A DNA stretch of 64,000 nt from Phyllobacterium lublinensis (GCF_020164435.1 NZ_JAIUDQ010000005.1:243344-307343), one strand, 5' to 3'. Shown: positions 7,204 through 17,856, numbered from the stretch's first letter. The notes: a model not told the origin generated them from the letters alone. Translations and numbers: made by a program.

Positions 7204-10125
7204 ATGAGCGACCAGAAGTACATTTCCATTCGCGGCGCACGCGAACATAATCTGAAGAACATTGACCTCGATCTGCCGCGCGACAAGCTGATTGTCATGA
7301 CCGGCCTCTCAGGCTCCGGCAAATCGTCACTGGCGTTCGATACGATCTACGCCGAGGGACAGCGGCGTTATGTCGAGAGCCTGTCCGCTTATGCGCGCCA
7401 GTTTCTCGAGATGATGCAGAAACCGGATGTCGACCAGATCGACGGCCTGTCGCCTGCGATTTCCATTGAGCAGAAGACAACCAGCCGCAATCCCCGGTCG
7501 ACTGTTGGTACCGTTACAGAGATCTATGACTATCTGCGCCTGCTCTATGCGCGCGTCGGTATCCCCTATTCACCGGCAACCGGGCTCCCGATCGAAAGCC
7601 AGACTGTCAGCCAGATGGTCGACCGTGTGCTTGCACTGGAAGAAGGTACCCGTCTTTTCCTGCTCGCGCCGATTGTGCGCGGCCGCAAGGGCGAATATCG
7701 CAAGGAACTTGCGGACCTGCAGAAGCGCGGCTTCCAGCGCGTCAAGGTCGACGGCACATTCTACGAGATTGCCGACGTCCCGGCGCTGGACAAGAAGTAC
7801 AAGCACGACATCGATGTGGTCGTTGACCGCATCGTGGTGCGTTCCGACATATCCGCGCGTCTGGCGGACAGCCTCGAAACTGCCTTGAAGCTAGCGGACG
7901 GGATCGCCGTCGCGGAATTTGCCGACAAACCGCTGCCGGCCGATGAAACAGCCAGCGAATCCGCCAACAAGTCCAAGAATGACACGCATGAGCGCGTGAT
8001 GTTCTCGGAGAAGTTCGCCTGCCCGGTTTCCGGTTTCACCATCTCTGAAATCGAGCCGCGGCTATTCTCCTTCAACAATCCCTTCGGTGCCTGCCCGACC
8101 TGCGACGGCCTCGGTACTCAAAAGGCCATCGACCCGACGATGATCGTGCCTGACGAAAGCCTGACCTTGAAGAACGGCGCCATAGCGCCCTGGGCGAAGT
8201 CCAGTTCGCCCTACTACAACCAGACGCTGGACGCGCTGGGTGCTGCTTACGGATTCAAGCTTGGCGACCGTTGGCGTGACCTTGGCGAAGATGCCCGGCA
8301 AGCTGTTCTCTACGGAACCGGGAGCCGCGAAATACAATTTGCCTATGATGACGGTCTGCGTTCCTACCGCACGACGAAGCCTTTCGAAGGTGTCATCCCC
8401 AATCTGGAACGCCGCTGGAAGGAAACCGATTCTGCCTGGTCGCGCGAGGAGATCGAGCGATTCATGTCGGGCACGCCCTGCCCTGCCTGCAATGGCTACC
8501 GGCTTAAGCCGGAAGCGCTGGCGGTGAAGATTGGCGGCCTCCACATCGGCCAGATCACGGAGAAATCCATCCGTCATGCAGACGCCTGGTTTCGCGAGAT
8601 CGACAAGACGTTCAACGAGAAGCAAACCGAGATTGCCGCCCGCATTCTCAAGGAAATCCGCGAGCGCCTGCGCTTCCTGAACGATGTGGGGCTCGACTAC
8701 CTGGCCCTGTCACGCAATTCCGGGACATTGTCCGGCGGCGAGAGCCAGCGTATCCGCCTTGCCTCGCAGATCGGCTCGGGCCTGACCGGCGTGCTTTATG
8801 TGCTCGACGAGCCATCCATCGGCCTGCATCAGCGCGATAACGAGCAATTGCTCAAGACGCTTCGCCATCTGCGCGATCTCGGCAATACCGTGATCGTCGT
8901 CGAACACGACGAGGATGCGATCCTCACGGCGGATTACGTCGTCGATATCGGCCCGGCAGCCGGCATCCACGGCGGCGAGATCATCGCACAGGGCAGTCCG
9001 GCCGATATCATGGCGAGCCCCAAATCGCTGACCGGCAAATATTTGTCCGGACAGATTGAAGTCGCCATTCCGCCCGAGCGGCGCAAGACGACCAAGAAAC
9101 GCATCAAGATTGTTGGTGCGCGTGGGAACAACCTGAAGAATGTTTCCGCGGAGATTCCTCTCGGTACGTTCACTGCTGTCACCGGTGTTTCCGGCGGCGG
9201 CAAGTCTACATTCCTTATCGAGACCCTGTTCAAGGCAGCGTCGCGTCGCATCATGGGTTCGCGCGAACATCCGGCGGATCATGACCGCATCGAAGGGCTG
9301 GAGTTCCTGGACAAGGTCATCGATATCGACCAGTCACCAATCGGACGCACGCCACGCTCGAACCCGGCAACCTATACGGGTGCCTTCACGCCGATCCGCG
9401 ACTGGTTTGCCGGACTTCCCGAGGCAAAGGCACGAGGCTATCAACCGGGCCGCTTCTCCTTCAACGTCAAGGGCGGACGCTGCGAAGCGTGCCAGGGCGA
9501 CGGCGTCATCAAGATCGAGATGCACTTCTTGCCCGACGTCTACGTCACGTGTGACGTCTGCCATGGCAAGCGCTACAACCGTGAGACCCTTGAAGTGCTG
9601 TTCAAGGGCAAGTCGATCGCCGATGTGCTCGACATGACCGTTGAGGAAGGTGCCGAATTCTTCGCTGCCGTCCCCGCCGTGCGTGACAAGCTGCAAACGC
9701 TGGCCAAGGTCGGGCTCGGCTATATCCATGTCGGCCAACAGGCCAACACCCTGTCCGGCGGCGAGGCGCAGCGCATCAAGCTCGCCAAGGAACTGTCGCG
9801 CAAAGCCACAGGCCGGACACTGTATATCCTGGACGAACCGACCACGGGCCTGCATTTCCACGATGTGGCGAAGTTGCTTGAGGTACTGCATGAGCTAGTC
9901 GACCAGGGCAACACAGTCGTGGTCATCGAGCATAATCTCGAAGTCATCAAGACTGCCGACTGGGTTATCGACCTCGGGCCGCAAGGCGGCGATGGTGGCG
10001 GCGAGATCGTGGCCGTCGGAAGACCGGAAGATATTGTCGAGGTCGACCGTTCCTATACGGGCCACTTCCTGAAGGAACTGCTGCGCCGGCGTCCCGGACA
10101 CAAGGCGCAAGCTGCGGCAGAATGA
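7204..10125 (+). CDS. uvrA: Excinuclease ABC subunit A
   Basis: This is the DNA damage-recognition ATPase of nucleotide excision repair, 973 residues. It has two ABC modules. The first has Walker [20 protein letters not shown] and signature [12 protein letters not shown]; the second has [10 protein letters not shown] and [15 protein letters not shown]. Zinc-finger cysteines appear in [16 protein letters not shown] and in the C-terminal CEACQGDG...[10 protein letters not shown]. The start [19 protein letters not shown] matches the family; the 17 in-frame codons upstream do not. A short acidic insertion ([18 protein letters not shown]) lies before the first zinc module. A strong terminator follows the stop. 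Confidence 0.98.
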   Translation: MSDQKYISIRGAREHNLKNIDLDLPRDKLIVMTGLSGSGKSSLAFDTIYAEGQRRYVESLSAYARQFLEMMQKPDVDQIDGLSPAISIEQKTTSRNPRSTVGTVTEIYDYLRLLYARVGIPYSPATGLPIESQTVSQMVDRVLALEEGTRLFLLAPIVRGRKGEYRKELADLQKRGFQRVKVDGTFYEIADVPALDKKYKHDIDVVVDRIVVRSDISARLADSLETALKLADGIAVAEFADKPLPADETASESANKSKNDTHERVMFSEKFACPVSGFTISEIEPRLFSFNNPFGACPTCDGLGTQKAIDPTMIVPDESLTLKNGAIAPWAKSSSPYYNQTLDALGAAYGFKLGDRWRDLGEDARQAVLYGTGSREIQFAYDDGLRSYRTTKPFEGVIPNLERRWKETDSAWSREEIERFMSGTPCPACNGYRLKPEALAVKIGGLHIGQITEKSIRHADAWFREIDKTFNEKQTEIAARILKEIRERLRFLNDVGLDYLALSRNSGTLSGGESQRIRLASQIGSGLTGVLYVLDEPSIGLHQRDNEQLLKTLRHLRDLGNTVIVVEHDEDAILTADYVVDIGPAAGIHGGEIIAQGSPADIMASPKSLTGKYLSGQIEVAIPPERRKTTKKRIKIVGARGNNLKNVSAEIPLGTFTAVTGVSGGGKSTFLIETLFKAASRRIMGSREHPADHDRIEGLEFLDKVIDIDQSPIGRTPRSNPATYTGAFTPIRDWFAGLPEAKARGYQPGRFSFNVKGGRCEACQGDGVIKIEMHFLPDVYVTCDVCHGKRYNRETLEVLFKGKSIADVLDMTVEEGAEFFAAVPAVRDKLQTLAKVGLGYIHVGQQANTLSGGEAQRIKLAKELSRKATGRTLYILDEPTTGLHFHDVAKLLEVLHELVDQGNTVVVIEHNLEVIKTADWVIDLGPQGGDGGGEIVAVGRPEDIVEVDRSYTGHFLKELLRRRPGHKAQAAAE

Positions 10126-10130
10126 GCGAA

Positions 10131-10155
10131 AAGCCCGCCCCGAGGCGGGTTTTTC
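10131..10155 (+). terminator. Rho-independent terminator of uvrA
   Basis: CCCGCC and GGCGGG pair around the loop CCGA, and a run of five T follows. It begins about six bases after the uvrA stop. Confidence 0.9.
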
Positions 10156-10178
10156 GATAATGGAGGGAGGAAATCCGA

Positions 10179-10985
10179 ATGAGTGACAAGGGAACCATAC
10201 GGACAGGCATTGGCGGGTGGATCTTTGAACCCTGGCGCGGAACCTTCTACCCGAAAGGATTGTCCAAGACCAAAGAACTGGAATATGCAGGCCAGCATCT
10301 CCAGACAATCGAGATCAACAGCACTTACTATGGCACCCAGAAGCCGGCGACGTTTGCCAAATGGGCCTCCCAGGTCCCGAACGGGTTTGTTTTTTCGGTC
10401 AAGGGCAACCGCTTTGTCACCAATCGCCGCGTACTTTCCGAAGCCGCGGATTCGATCCAGTATTTCGTGAAGTCTGGGATTGTCGAACTCGGCGATCGCC
10501 TGGGGCCGGTGGTCTGGCAGTTTGCCCCTACCAAGAAATTCGACGCCGATGACTTTGGCGCATTTCTCGATCTCCTGCCGAAGAAGGAGGCGGGCATGGC
10601 CTTGCGCCATGCCGTGGAAGTCCGCAACCCCACCTTCATCGATCCCGATTTTATCGCCATGGCACGCTCAAAGGACGTGGCAGTGGTTTATGCAGAACAC
10701 CTCGAATATCCGGAAATCGCCGACGTTACCGCAGATTTTGTCTATGCGCGCCTACAGAAGGGCGATGATACCATTGAGACCGCATATCCCGCCGAAGCGC
10801 TCGACAAATGGGCGGAACGCACGACCATCTGGGCAGATGGCGGCGTGCCCGCCGACCTGCCACTCGTAGCGCCCGATCAGCGGCCGGAAAAAAGGCCGCG
10901 CGATGTTTTCGTCTACTTCATCCATGAGGGCAAAGTGCGTGCTCCGCAGGCAGCCCAGGCTCTGAAGGAACGCGTGACGCCATAA
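10179..10985 (+). CDS. DUF72 domain-containing protein (YecE-like)
   Basis: This is a 268-residue protein of the DUF72 family, a TIM-barrel-like fold of unknown function. The family hallmarks are present: RTGIGGWIFEPWRGTFYP at the N-terminus, TIEINSTYYGTQKPATFAKW, and GFVFSVKGNRFVTNRR. Later, AVEVRNPTF and the arginine-containing YARLQKGDD segment also fit. A strong GGAGG ribosome site precedes the ATG. It stands alone between the uvrA terminator and the glnB promoter region, with no partner that hints at its substrate. Confidence 0.9.
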   Translation: MSDKGTIRTGIGGWIFEPWRGTFYPKGLSKTKELEYAGQHLQTIEINSTYYGTQKPATFAKWASQVPNGFVFSVKGNRFVTNRRVLSEAADSIQYFVKSGIVELGDRLGPVVWQFAPTKKFDADDFGAFLDLLPKKEAGMALRHAVEVRNPTFIDPDFIAMARSKDVAVVYAEHLEYPEIADVTADFVYARLQKGDDTIETAYPAEALDKWAERTTIWADGGVPADLPLVAPDQRPEKRPRDVFVYFIHEGKVRAPQAAQALKERVTP

Positions 10986-11161
10986 TGCGCCACCAAACGC
11001 ACTAGCCGCAGCCTAATCTGTAAGCATCTTGCCTATTTTTTACTCAACCATTTAAGGCGGGAGTTGGCGACCGCGATGAATAATCCGCCAGCTTTCGCTG
11101 AAATGCCCTCTTGCCCGACGCAAAACTCGCTTCCGGCATTTATTTGTCTACGATAGGCTGG

Positions 11162-11178
11162 TTGGCACGCTTCCTGCT
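11162..11178 (+). promoter_or_regulatory. Sigma-54 promoter of glnB-glnA
   Basis: TTGGCACG-CTTC-CTGCT matches the -24/-12 consensus, with the invariant GG (11164-11165) and GC (11176-11177) exactly ten bases apart. It lies 58 bases before the glnB start. In related bacteria NtrC activates such promoters under nitrogen limitation. I did not find a convincing NtrC dyad in the 180 bases upstream. Confidence 0.85.
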
Positions 11179-11220
11179 TTTCCTGAGACAAGCGGGCAAG
11201 AGGTCCGTTTCTATGCATAG

Positions 11221-11574
<354 letters not shown>

Positions 11575-11650
11575 TCTTCTCTGCCCACCCATCCGCTGGC
11601 ACGTTCGAGCCGGCCGCCCCTATCATCGTCGCTGAACAAGGAAAATTGAC

Positions 11651-13060
11651 ATGACGACCGCCAAAGACATTCTCAAGCAGATCAAGGACAACGACGTAAA
11701 GTTCCTTGACCTCCGCTTCACCGATCCCAAGGGAAAACTGCAGCATGTGACGATGGATGTTGCTGAGGTAGATGAAGACATGTTCGCCGACGGCGTCATG
11801 TTCGATGGGTCCTCGATCGCGGGCTGGAAGGCCATCAACGAGTCCGACATGGTCCTGATGCCAGATACCGACACGGTGCACATGGACCCGTTCTTCGCGC
11901 AGTCGACCATGGTGATCCTTTGCGACATCCTCGATCCAATCTCCGGGGAAGCCTACAACCGCGATCCGCGCGGCACGGCCAAAAAGGCTGAAGCCTACAT
12001 GAAGGCCGAAGGTATCGGCGACACCATCTTCGTCGGCCCGGAAGCTGAGTTCTTCGTTTTTGACGACGTCAAGTACAAGGCCGATCCCTACAATACCGGC
12101 TTCAAGCTCGACTCCACCGAACTGCCATCGAACGACGACACCGATTACGAAACCGGCAACCTTGGCCATCGCCCCCGCGTCAAGGGTGGATATTTCCCGG
12201 TCCCACCAGTCGATTCGGCCCAGGACATGCGGTCCGAAATGCTCACCGTTCTCACCGAAATGGGCGTTCGGGTAGAAAAGCACCACCACGAAGTGGCTGC
12301 GGCCCAGCATGAACTTGGTATCAAGTTCGACGCCCTCACCCGCAACGCCGACAAGATGCTGATCTACAAGTACGTCGTGCATCAGGTTGCCAACGCCTAT
12401 GGCAAGACCGCGACCTTCATGCCGAAGCCGATCTTCGGCGACAATGGTTCGGGCATGCATGTGCACATGTCGATCTGGAAGGATGGCAAGCCGACCTTTG
12501 CCGGCAATGAGTATGCCGGCCTTTCCGAAAACTGCCTGTTCTTCATTGGCGGCATCATCAAGCACGCCAAGGCAATCAATGCCTTCACCAACCCGTCGAC
12601 CAACTCCTACAAGCGTCTCGTTCCAGGCTACGAGGCTCCGGTCCTGCTGGCCTATTCGGCACGCAACCGCTCGGCCTCCTGCCGTATTCCGTTTGGTTCC
12701 TCTCCAAAGTCCAAGCGCGTGGAGATTCGCTTCCCGGATCCGACAGCCAACCCGTATCTCGGTTTTGCCGCGATGCTGATGGCAGGCCTCGACGGCATCA
12801 AGAACAAGATCCATCCGGGCCAGCCGATGGACAAGGACCTTTATGACCTTCCCGCCAAGGAACTCAAGAAGATCCCGACCGTGTGCGGTTCCCTGCGCGA
12901 AGCTCTCCAGAGTCTCGACAAGGACCGCGGCTTCCTGAAGGCCGGTGGCGTGTTCGATGATGACCAGATCGACAGCTTCATTGAACTGAAGATGGCCGAA
13001 GTGATGCGTTTTGAAATGACGCCACATCCGGTCGAATACGACATGTATTACTCGGTCTGA
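11651..13060 (+). CDS. glnA: Glutamine synthetase type I
   Basis: This enzyme makes glutamine from glutamate, ammonia and ATP. It has 469 residues, the length of a GSI-beta dodecamer subunit. Visible features are the Asp-latch region FDGSSIAGW, the metal-ligand helix [26 protein letters not shown], and the adenylylation tyrosine Tyr398 in [10 protein letters not shown]. The adenylylation site shows that activity is reversibly switched off by GlnE. It is co-transcribed with glnB. Confidence 0.98.
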   Translation: MTTAKDILKQIKDNDVKFLDLRFTDPKGKLQHVTMDVAEVDEDMFADGVMFDGSSIAGWKAINESDMVLMPDTDTVHMDPFFAQSTMVILCDILDPISGEAYNRDPRGTAKKAEAYMKAEGIGDTIFVGPEAEFFVFDDVKYKADPYNTGFKLDSTELPSNDDTDYETGNLGHRPRVKGGYFPVPPVDSAQDMRSEMLTVLTEMGVRVEKHHHEVAAAQHELGIKFDALTRNADKMLIYKYVVHQVANAYGKTATFMPKPIFGDNGSGMHVHMSIWKDGKPTFAGNEYAGLSENCLFFIGGIIKHAKAINAFTNPSTNSYKRLVPGYEAPVLLAYSARNRSASCRIPFGSSPKSKRVEIRFPDPTANPYLGFAAMLMAGLDGIKNKIHPGQPMDKDLYDLPAKELKKIPTVCGSLREALQSLDKDRGFLKAGGVFDDDQIDSFIELKMAEVMRFEMTPHPVEYDMYYSV

Positions 13061-13075
13061 TCGCGTCACCGCTGT

Positions 13076-13110
13076 AAGAAAAAGGCCCCGGCCGGGAGGA
13101 AGGCCGGGGC
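13076..13110 (-). terminator. Terminator facing the metalloprotease gene
   Basis: GCCCCGGCC (13085-13093) pairs with GGCCGGGGC (13102-13110). Read on the minus strand the hairpin is followed by TTTTTCTT, so it is a rho-independent terminator for the gene at 13,127. On the plus strand no T-run follows, so it would stop glnA transcription poorly. Confidence 0.8.
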
Positions 13111-13126
13111 AGTTGGGTGGCCCGGG

Positions 13127-15322
13127 TCAAGCCACCTGAAAGTTGCCGGCAGTCAGATTGAGGCCGCTGGATAAGGTTGCAAAACGCACTGAGGCGTAAC
13201 CTCCCGCGCCGTCGCGGTCGTAAGCAAGAGCACCCGTCGCACCGTCGTAAAGAATGCGATCTGAACTATCCAGCGATGCGCTTCCCGCCCTGAATGCGTC
13301 CGACGAGAGCGGTCCGCCCGGCGCGAGCGCGGCGAATACGGCAGGATCAAGCCGGATAGTGTCGTCCGCTACCGAGAAGTCAGTGATCATATCGATATTG
13401 TTTGACGACAACGGATCCCTGAAGCTGAACACGTCGCGCCCGGACCCGCCCGTTAGCCGGTTATTGCCCCCGTTGCCTGTTAATGTGTCCGCTCCACGGC
13501 CGCCGATGGCATTCTCGATTGTCGCGCCAAAGGCAATCGACACGTTGCCGCGGAATCCGCCGATGTCGGAGAAGGAGCCGTCGTGCAGATCAAGCACCTG
13601 GTTCTGGTTGAAGCCGGAAGCATCGAGCGTGTCATTGCCTCCGCCGTCCCAGATGCTCAGTACCGGATCGCGATTGACACTGAAGTCATAGGCCGACGCG
13701 CCGGCATTGGAGCCGAACCCGTAAACGGTATCACCTGACCTTGTGTTCATATTGGCACCATAGAGGCGTTGCACCGCCAGTATGTCATAGAGCAGAAGCG
13801 TATCGGCGTAGCTGTTAAACGAGCCAGTCGTGCTGGACTCGTCGAAATAGCTCATCACCGAGTATTGCTGGTCATCCTGTAGGAACTGCGCATCGTTGGC
13901 ATAGATTATGTCCTGGCCCGGCGCGGCATTGTAATCGCCCGGATGAGCAAGCCCAATGGCATGGCCCATTTCATGGAGAATGGCGGAGGAACTATAGCTA
14001 CCGTCGTTCAGTTGATTGGTCGAAACGTATTGATCGTTGAGGTGGATGTCGCCCGCCACGTTGTTTGTCGCCGTTGAGCCAGGAAGATAGGTGTAGGCTC
14101 CTGATCCGTCCGCATTGGAACCGTAGGCACCCACCAGTATCGTCGCGTTGTTGCTGGCGCCACCCGGATTGACCTGCTGGAGCCGGATGTTGGCGACGTC
14201 CGAATAGTTTTGAAACGCTTTCTGGACAGCTGCGGTCTGCGCTGCCGAAAGCGGGATGAAGGCTGTCGGATTGCCTGAAGCGTCCTCGGCATTCGCATCC
14301 GATGCCCGGACCGCCCAGCTTACCAGCGCCGGCGTTCCAGCTGCACTCCAGGACGAGCCCTGTCGGAGCAGCGACCCCACTGCCATCTCTTCGTCATAGT
14401 TCGCCTTCGGGCCCTGCGTGGCGGAGATGCCATATTGCCCGCTACCTGTATCGTTATTAGCGCCGGCACCAAGGTAGTAGGTGCCGGACGTCGTCGCGGT
14501 GAATGTGATGGCCGATGCATTTCCCGGACCAGAATCGTTGTCGACCCCAATCTGCGTGCCCGCACCGTCAAGGAGCCGCAGATAAGGAGCGCGCACCGCG
14601 TTGTTCGATGTGCCGATCATCGCGAAGGTATAGGTCTTCCCGGCAACGAGATTGACCCGATACCAGTCACGATCGCTCGCAAACCCGAGTTGCCCTTGCG
14701 CCGTCTTCCCAATATCGAGATTGTAGGTGGTCGCCGTACTGGCCGCAGCATCAGCCACCTCCACGAGGCGCCGTGCCGGCAACGGCTCGAATGGGGGCTG
14801 AGGCTCCTGTGTCGGAGGCTCCGCCGGTCCCGTCATCGACAGCGTGTAATCGCCGGCGTAGCGGTCTCCGAAGGAGGCAGCATCGAGGTAGTAGATGCCC
14901 GATGCCTTGGGCGTGAATTTGATAAGGGAGTTCGATCCGGAACCGCCGTCATCATTATAGTCAACGAGCCCACCCGTGCTGTCGCGGAGCCTGAGATAGG
15001 TGTCGGAGACGGCCGGGACACCAGCACCGTCGAGACTGAATGTGTAGGGCTGCCCGGCGACCAGTTGAACACGGTACCAGTCGTGATCGACTGCCGTGGC
15101 CAACGAGCCTTGGATGGATCGTCCGGAAGTCAGCGCATAGTTTGTCTCCGTCGAAGCAGCCGCATCAATCGTCTCGGATTGGTCCGGTTCCAAAGCAACG
15201 AGCCCATCGAACCTGCTTATGCTGAGTGAAGTGAACTGGCCAACTATGGTATCTCCTGCCAGGAAGGTATGAGACGTCTGGCTATCAGCCGTTGCTGTGG
15301 TTGTTTCTATAATACGGGGCAT
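13127..15322 (-). CDS. Serralysin-like zinc metalloprotease (M10) with two N-terminal PPC domains and RTX tail
   Basis: This is a 731-residue secreted protease. Two pre-peptidase C-terminal (PPC) beta-domains come first (about residues 55-165 and 190-302; each has DWYRV-LVAG-YTF and G-YYL). A metzincin catalytic domain follows, with HEMGHAIGLAH at 450-460 (zinc ligands His450, His454 and His460; base Glu451) and Met-turn SVMSYF at 488-493. The end is a calcium-binding RTX region (GGRGADTLTGNGGNNRLTGG) and a type I secretion signal region. There is no Sec signal peptide, as expected for TolC/HlyBD-type export. Two PPC domains before the catalytic domain are unusual for serralysins, whose prodomain is normally short. 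No transporter or Inh-family inhibitor is present in the window. Confidence 0.92.
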   Translation of the reverse strand: MPRIIETTTATADSQTSHTFLAGDTIVGQFTSLSISRFDGLVALEPDQSETIDAAASTETNYALTSGRSIQGSLATAVDHDWYRVQLVAGQPYTFSLDGAGVPAVSDTYLRLRDSTGGLVDYNDDGGSGSNSLIKFTPKASGIYYLDAASFGDRYAGDYTLSMTGPAEPPTQEPQPPFEPLPARRLVEVADAAASTATTYNLDIGKTAQGQLGFASDRDWYRVNLVAGKTYTFAMIGTSNNAVRAPYLRLLDGAGTQIGVDNDSGPGNASAITFTATTSGTYYLGAGANNDTGSGQYGISATQGPKANYDEEMAVGSLLRQGSSWSAAGTPALVSWAVRASDANAEDASGNPTAFIPLSAAQTAAVQKAFQNYSDVANIRLQQVNPGGASNNATILVGAYGSNADGSGAYTYLPGSTATNNVAGDIHLNDQYVSTNQLNDGSYSSSAILHEMGHAIGLAHPGDYNAAPGQDIIYANDAQFLQDDQQYSVMSYFDESSTTGSFNSYADTLLLYDILAVQRLYGANMNTRSGDTVYGFGSNAGASAYDFSVNRDPVLSIWDGGGNDTLDASGFNQNQVLDLHDGSFSDIGGFRGNVSIAFGATIENAIGGRGADTLTGNGGNNRLTGGSGRDVFSFRDPLSSNNIDMITDFSVADDTIRLDPAVFAALAPGGPLSSDAFRAGSASLDSSDRILYDGATGALAYDRDGAGGYASVRFATLSSGLNLTAGNFQVA

Positions 15323-15402
15323 TGTAATCTCCTGTTTTTAAAGACAAACCTCCTCTCGCCGGCAAACAGGTTCGCCGGGTTTAGGTGATCGTGATCGAAA
15401 AT

Positions 15403-15648
15403 TTATTTACTTGTCAGACAGAGCTCGCGCGCCCGCTTCAGGACAAGTCGAAGCATGTCCTTGTTCTCTTCGGATGATATCAAAGGACTACCCGATGCAG
15501 CTTCCTCAACGCGGTCAAGAGCTTCGGCGCAGGTTGCAGCATGTATCGGCCGCTGAGGGTCGGGTGGAAGCGTAGGCGGTGCCTCGGCAGCCGCCATCAT
15601 TGGCGACAGAAGGAGTATCCAAGCCAAAGAACGTGCGCCGAATTGCAT
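15403..15648 (-). CDS. Small secreted protein of unknown family, upstream of the protease gene
   Basis: The product has about 81 residues from the ATG at 15648, which has an AGGTG ribosome site seven bases away. The frame continues upstream to 15,714 without better support. The N-terminus is a signal peptide (FGARSLAWILLLSPMMAAAEA). The mature part is a proline-rich stretch and a charged helical region with exactly two cysteines (CAEALDRVEEAA ... RARELCLTSK), able to form one disulfide. It lies 80 bases before the metalloprotease gene on the same strand, so co-transcription is likely. It could be a protease partner or inhibitor, but it is shorter than the Inh family and no known motif was recognised. 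Confidence 0.55.
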   Translation of the reverse strand: MQFGARSLAWILLLSPMMAAAEAPPTLPPDPQRPIHAATCAEALDRVEEAASGSPLISSEENKDMLRLVLKRARELCLTSK

Positions 15649-15997
15649 GATCGCACCTGTGACGCGGCCAGCCCGCTTGCCATGTGAACCCATCATTACG
15701 ACAATGCCTTGCACCTGATTTGCAAGGATTGGGCCGCTGAACGATTTACCCGCCAGCGTGCGAACAGCCGCAGCTCTGCTTCAAGTCTTGAAATGTATAT
15801 AGGATACTATTTTCATCATTGGATTATTCCTCTTTTGAGAATAATCACAAAATATCACAGCGGAACTATTTGTTAAAATATACTAACATCCAAACATACA
15901 GTGTGGTGGAAGCATACAATGCCCGGTGCCCAAGAAACCCGTCCCACATACTCTGATACGTAGATGCGGCGGCGCCCCCCGGGGGGTACCGACAGCT
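15649..15997. other. AT-rich intergenic region with a direct repeat (349 bases)
   Basis: I see no credible gene here. The part 15,785-15,905 is much richer in A+T than its surroundings and probably carries the promoter for the small secreted protein and protease (minus strand). ATCACA occurs twice, exactly ten bases apart, at 15,844-15,849 and 15,854-15,859. A perfect CCCCCCGGGGGG palindrome lies near 15,976-15,987. Confidence 0.5.
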
Positions 15998-16792
15998 CTA
16001 CCGGCTTGCGAGGCTATTCAGTATATCGACCGCTGCCATCATCTCGCGCTGGCGCACGGCGCGGCGTGCAGCGGCCTCTGCATCCTCGCCCCAGTGTTCA
16101 TTTGTCCAGTCTTCGTCCACATGGGCCAATGTCCATGCCTCAGTGCCGGAAACCTCGCCCTTGGCTACAGCGAGCGCGAGAATTGCCGAACCTGTCAGCG
16201 TGGTGATCGTATGAAGGGCGGCAATGGCAAATGGATCGCTGAACGCACCAAGATGCACGCTGAATGCGCCGAGAGCTTCGCGGGGCTGTTCCACATGCAT
16301 GACACCTTCTGCAAGGACGAAACGGGCGCCGAGAGCCGATGCCGCCCAGTCGATCAACGGGTCCCATAGATCGGCCTGGCGTTGCACGAGCCGCTCCGGC
16401 GAACCGGCACGGTAACAGAGCATGTCTGTCGAAGCGAAACGCAAAACGTCTTCCAGCACCGCCTGCGGGTCGTTGACGATGCCGTCGATCGCGGTGTTTG
16501 CCAATCGCGTTGCCGGCATGCGTGCTGGATCGATCTCCTTGTCCTGCGCGGAAAACTCGTCGGCAATCAGTTGGGCCGCTGCGCGTGTCGGCAGGGAAAG
16601 GTTCTGTCTCGCAGGCGTTTTGACGGCACGGCCATCAAGCTCAACAGTGAAGGTGCCGTCACGTTCGGCGACGGCCGCCACCTTGTAGAAACGCTTTGGC
16701 AAGGGAAGCTTCGACTGGATCTGAGCGCGGCGGACCGGATCCGGATCGGAAAGGCCGTCCTTTGAATCCATATTGAAGATATCGTTACGCAT
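15998..16792 (-). CDS. ATP12 family F1-ATPase assembly chaperone
   Basis: This is a protein of about 264 residues, homologous to mitochondrial ATP12, which binds the F1 alpha subunit before assembly of the F1 hexamer. Conserved features are FYKVAAVAERDGTFTVELDG, GRAVKTPARQNLSLPT, MPATRLANTAIDG and the C-terminal AWTLAHVDEDWTNEHWGED. I chose the ATG at 16792 (MRNDIFNMDSKDG), which gives the N-terminus seen in relatives; a TTG at 16831 would add 13 residues. The gene follows the pseudouridine synthase gene by about 40 bases on the same strand. Confidence 0.9.
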   Translation of the reverse strand: MRNDIFNMDSKDGLSDPDPVRRAQIQSKLPLPKRFYKVAAVAERDGTFTVELDGRAVKTPARQNLSLPTRAAAQLIADEFSAQDKEIDPARMPATRLANTAIDGIVNDPQAVLEDVLRFASTDMLCYRAGSPERLVQRQADLWDPLIDWAASALGARFVLAEGVMHVEQPREALGAFSVHLGAFSDPFAIAALHTITTLTGSAILALAVAKGEVSGTEAWTLAHVDEDWTNEHWGEDAEAAARRAVRQREMMAAVDILNSLASR

Positions 16793-16833
16793 TTTCGAAG
16801 TCCGTATGTCTTTGATTTTATCCGGCGACAATC

Positions 16834-17823
16834 TCAGTCGTCTTCATTTGCATCGTTCTCATCGAAGCCCAGGAGGTTCCATGATTGTACCATATGCGGC
16901 GGTAGTGGTGCGGTTACATCAATTACCCCTCCCGACGGATTGGGAACGCGGATGCGGCGTGCATGCAGGTGTAGCCGGTTCTGGATACCGCCCGGAAACG
17001 ACCAATTCGTGTCTGCCTCGAAATATTTCGGGTCGCCGATGATCGGACAGCCGATATGTGCTGCGTGTACACGCAGCTGATGCGTGCGGCCCGTATAGGG
17101 CTCCATTTCCAGCCATGTCAGCACCTGCCCCGCGGATTCGATGACCCGGTAGTAGGACACGGCGTGATCGGAATCGGGTTCGCCGTGTTGGGCAATACGC
17201 ATGCGGTCTCCATCGGGCGTGGTCTCCTTGACCAGCCACGTGGTAATCTTGTCCTCGCGCTTGCGCGGGATTCCCTTGACGAGCGCCCAATAGGTCTTCT
17301 TGGTTTCACGCTCCCGGAACGCTGCGGTCAAAGCCTGCGCAGCCCCCCGCGTACGGGCCACCACGAGAACGCCGGATGTATCCCGGTCGAGCCGATGTAC
17401 GAGCCGCGGCTTCTCACCCTTCTTGTTGCGCCACGCCTCCAGCATGTCGTCGACATGCCGATTGACGCCTGAACCGCCCTGCACTGCAAGTCCGGCCGGT
17501 TTGTTGAAGACAAAAACCTTCGGATCCTCGTAAAGCAGCATCTGCGACAGGACGTCGCCGTCCTCGCGGCCGCGAATGCTCTTGCCGGTCAGGTGACCCT
17601 CGGCTTTCGAATCCACCGGCAAGGGCGGAATGCGGACAGTCTGCCCCGCCTGCAGTCTGGTGTCGGATTTGGCGCGCGAGCCATCAATGCGTATCTGGCC
17701 GGATCGCAGCAATTTCTGCAGGTGCCCGAACCCCAGACCGGGATAGTGTACCTTGAACCACCGGTCGAGGCGCATCTCTGCCTCACCCGTATCGACTGTC
17801 TTTTGTTCTACTGCTGCCATCAA
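16834..17823 (-). CDS. RluA-family large-subunit rRNA pseudouridine synthase (RluC/RluD type)
   Basis: The 329-residue product converts uridine to pseudouridine in 23S rRNA. An N-terminal S4 RNA-binding domain (MRLDRWFKVHYPGLGFGHLQ) is followed by the catalytic core with HRLDRDTSG, in which Asp146 is the nucleophile. The core also has the substrate-side motif EPYTGRTHQLRVHAAHIGCP. RluC is the likely specificity, because RluC-type enzymes occupy this position next to crcB and ATP12 in related genomes as I recall them, but RluD cannot be excluded. The upstream neighbour crcB is 33 bases away on the same strand. Confidence 0.92.
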   Translation of the reverse strand: MMAAVEQKTVDTGEAEMRLDRWFKVHYPGLGFGHLQKLLRSGQIRIDGSRAKSDTRLQAGQTVRIPPLPVDSKAEGHLTGKSIRGREDGDVLSQMLLYEDPKVFVFNKPAGLAVQGGSGVNRHVDDMLEAWRNKKGEKPRLVHRLDRDTSGVLVVARTRGAAQALTAAFRERETKKTYWALVKGIPRKREDKITTWLVKETTPDGDRMRIAQHGEPDSDHAVSYYRVIESAGQVLTWLEMEPYTGRTHQLRVHAAHIGCPIIGDPKYFEADTNWSFPGGIQNRLHLHARRIRVPNPSGGVIDVTAPLPPHMVQSWNLLGFDENDANEDD

Positions 17824-17856
17824 CTCTGCCTTTTTGGATCAGAGGAGCGAATAGCA

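Noticed and set aside
6812..7240. 142-residue minus-strand frame across the ssb-uvrA control region
   Set aside because: It covers the SOS box and the uvrA start, with no sign of a protein family.
15976..15987. CCCCCCGGGGGG palindrome as a terminator
   Set aside because: It has no loop and no T-run, so it is noted only as an odd local sequence.
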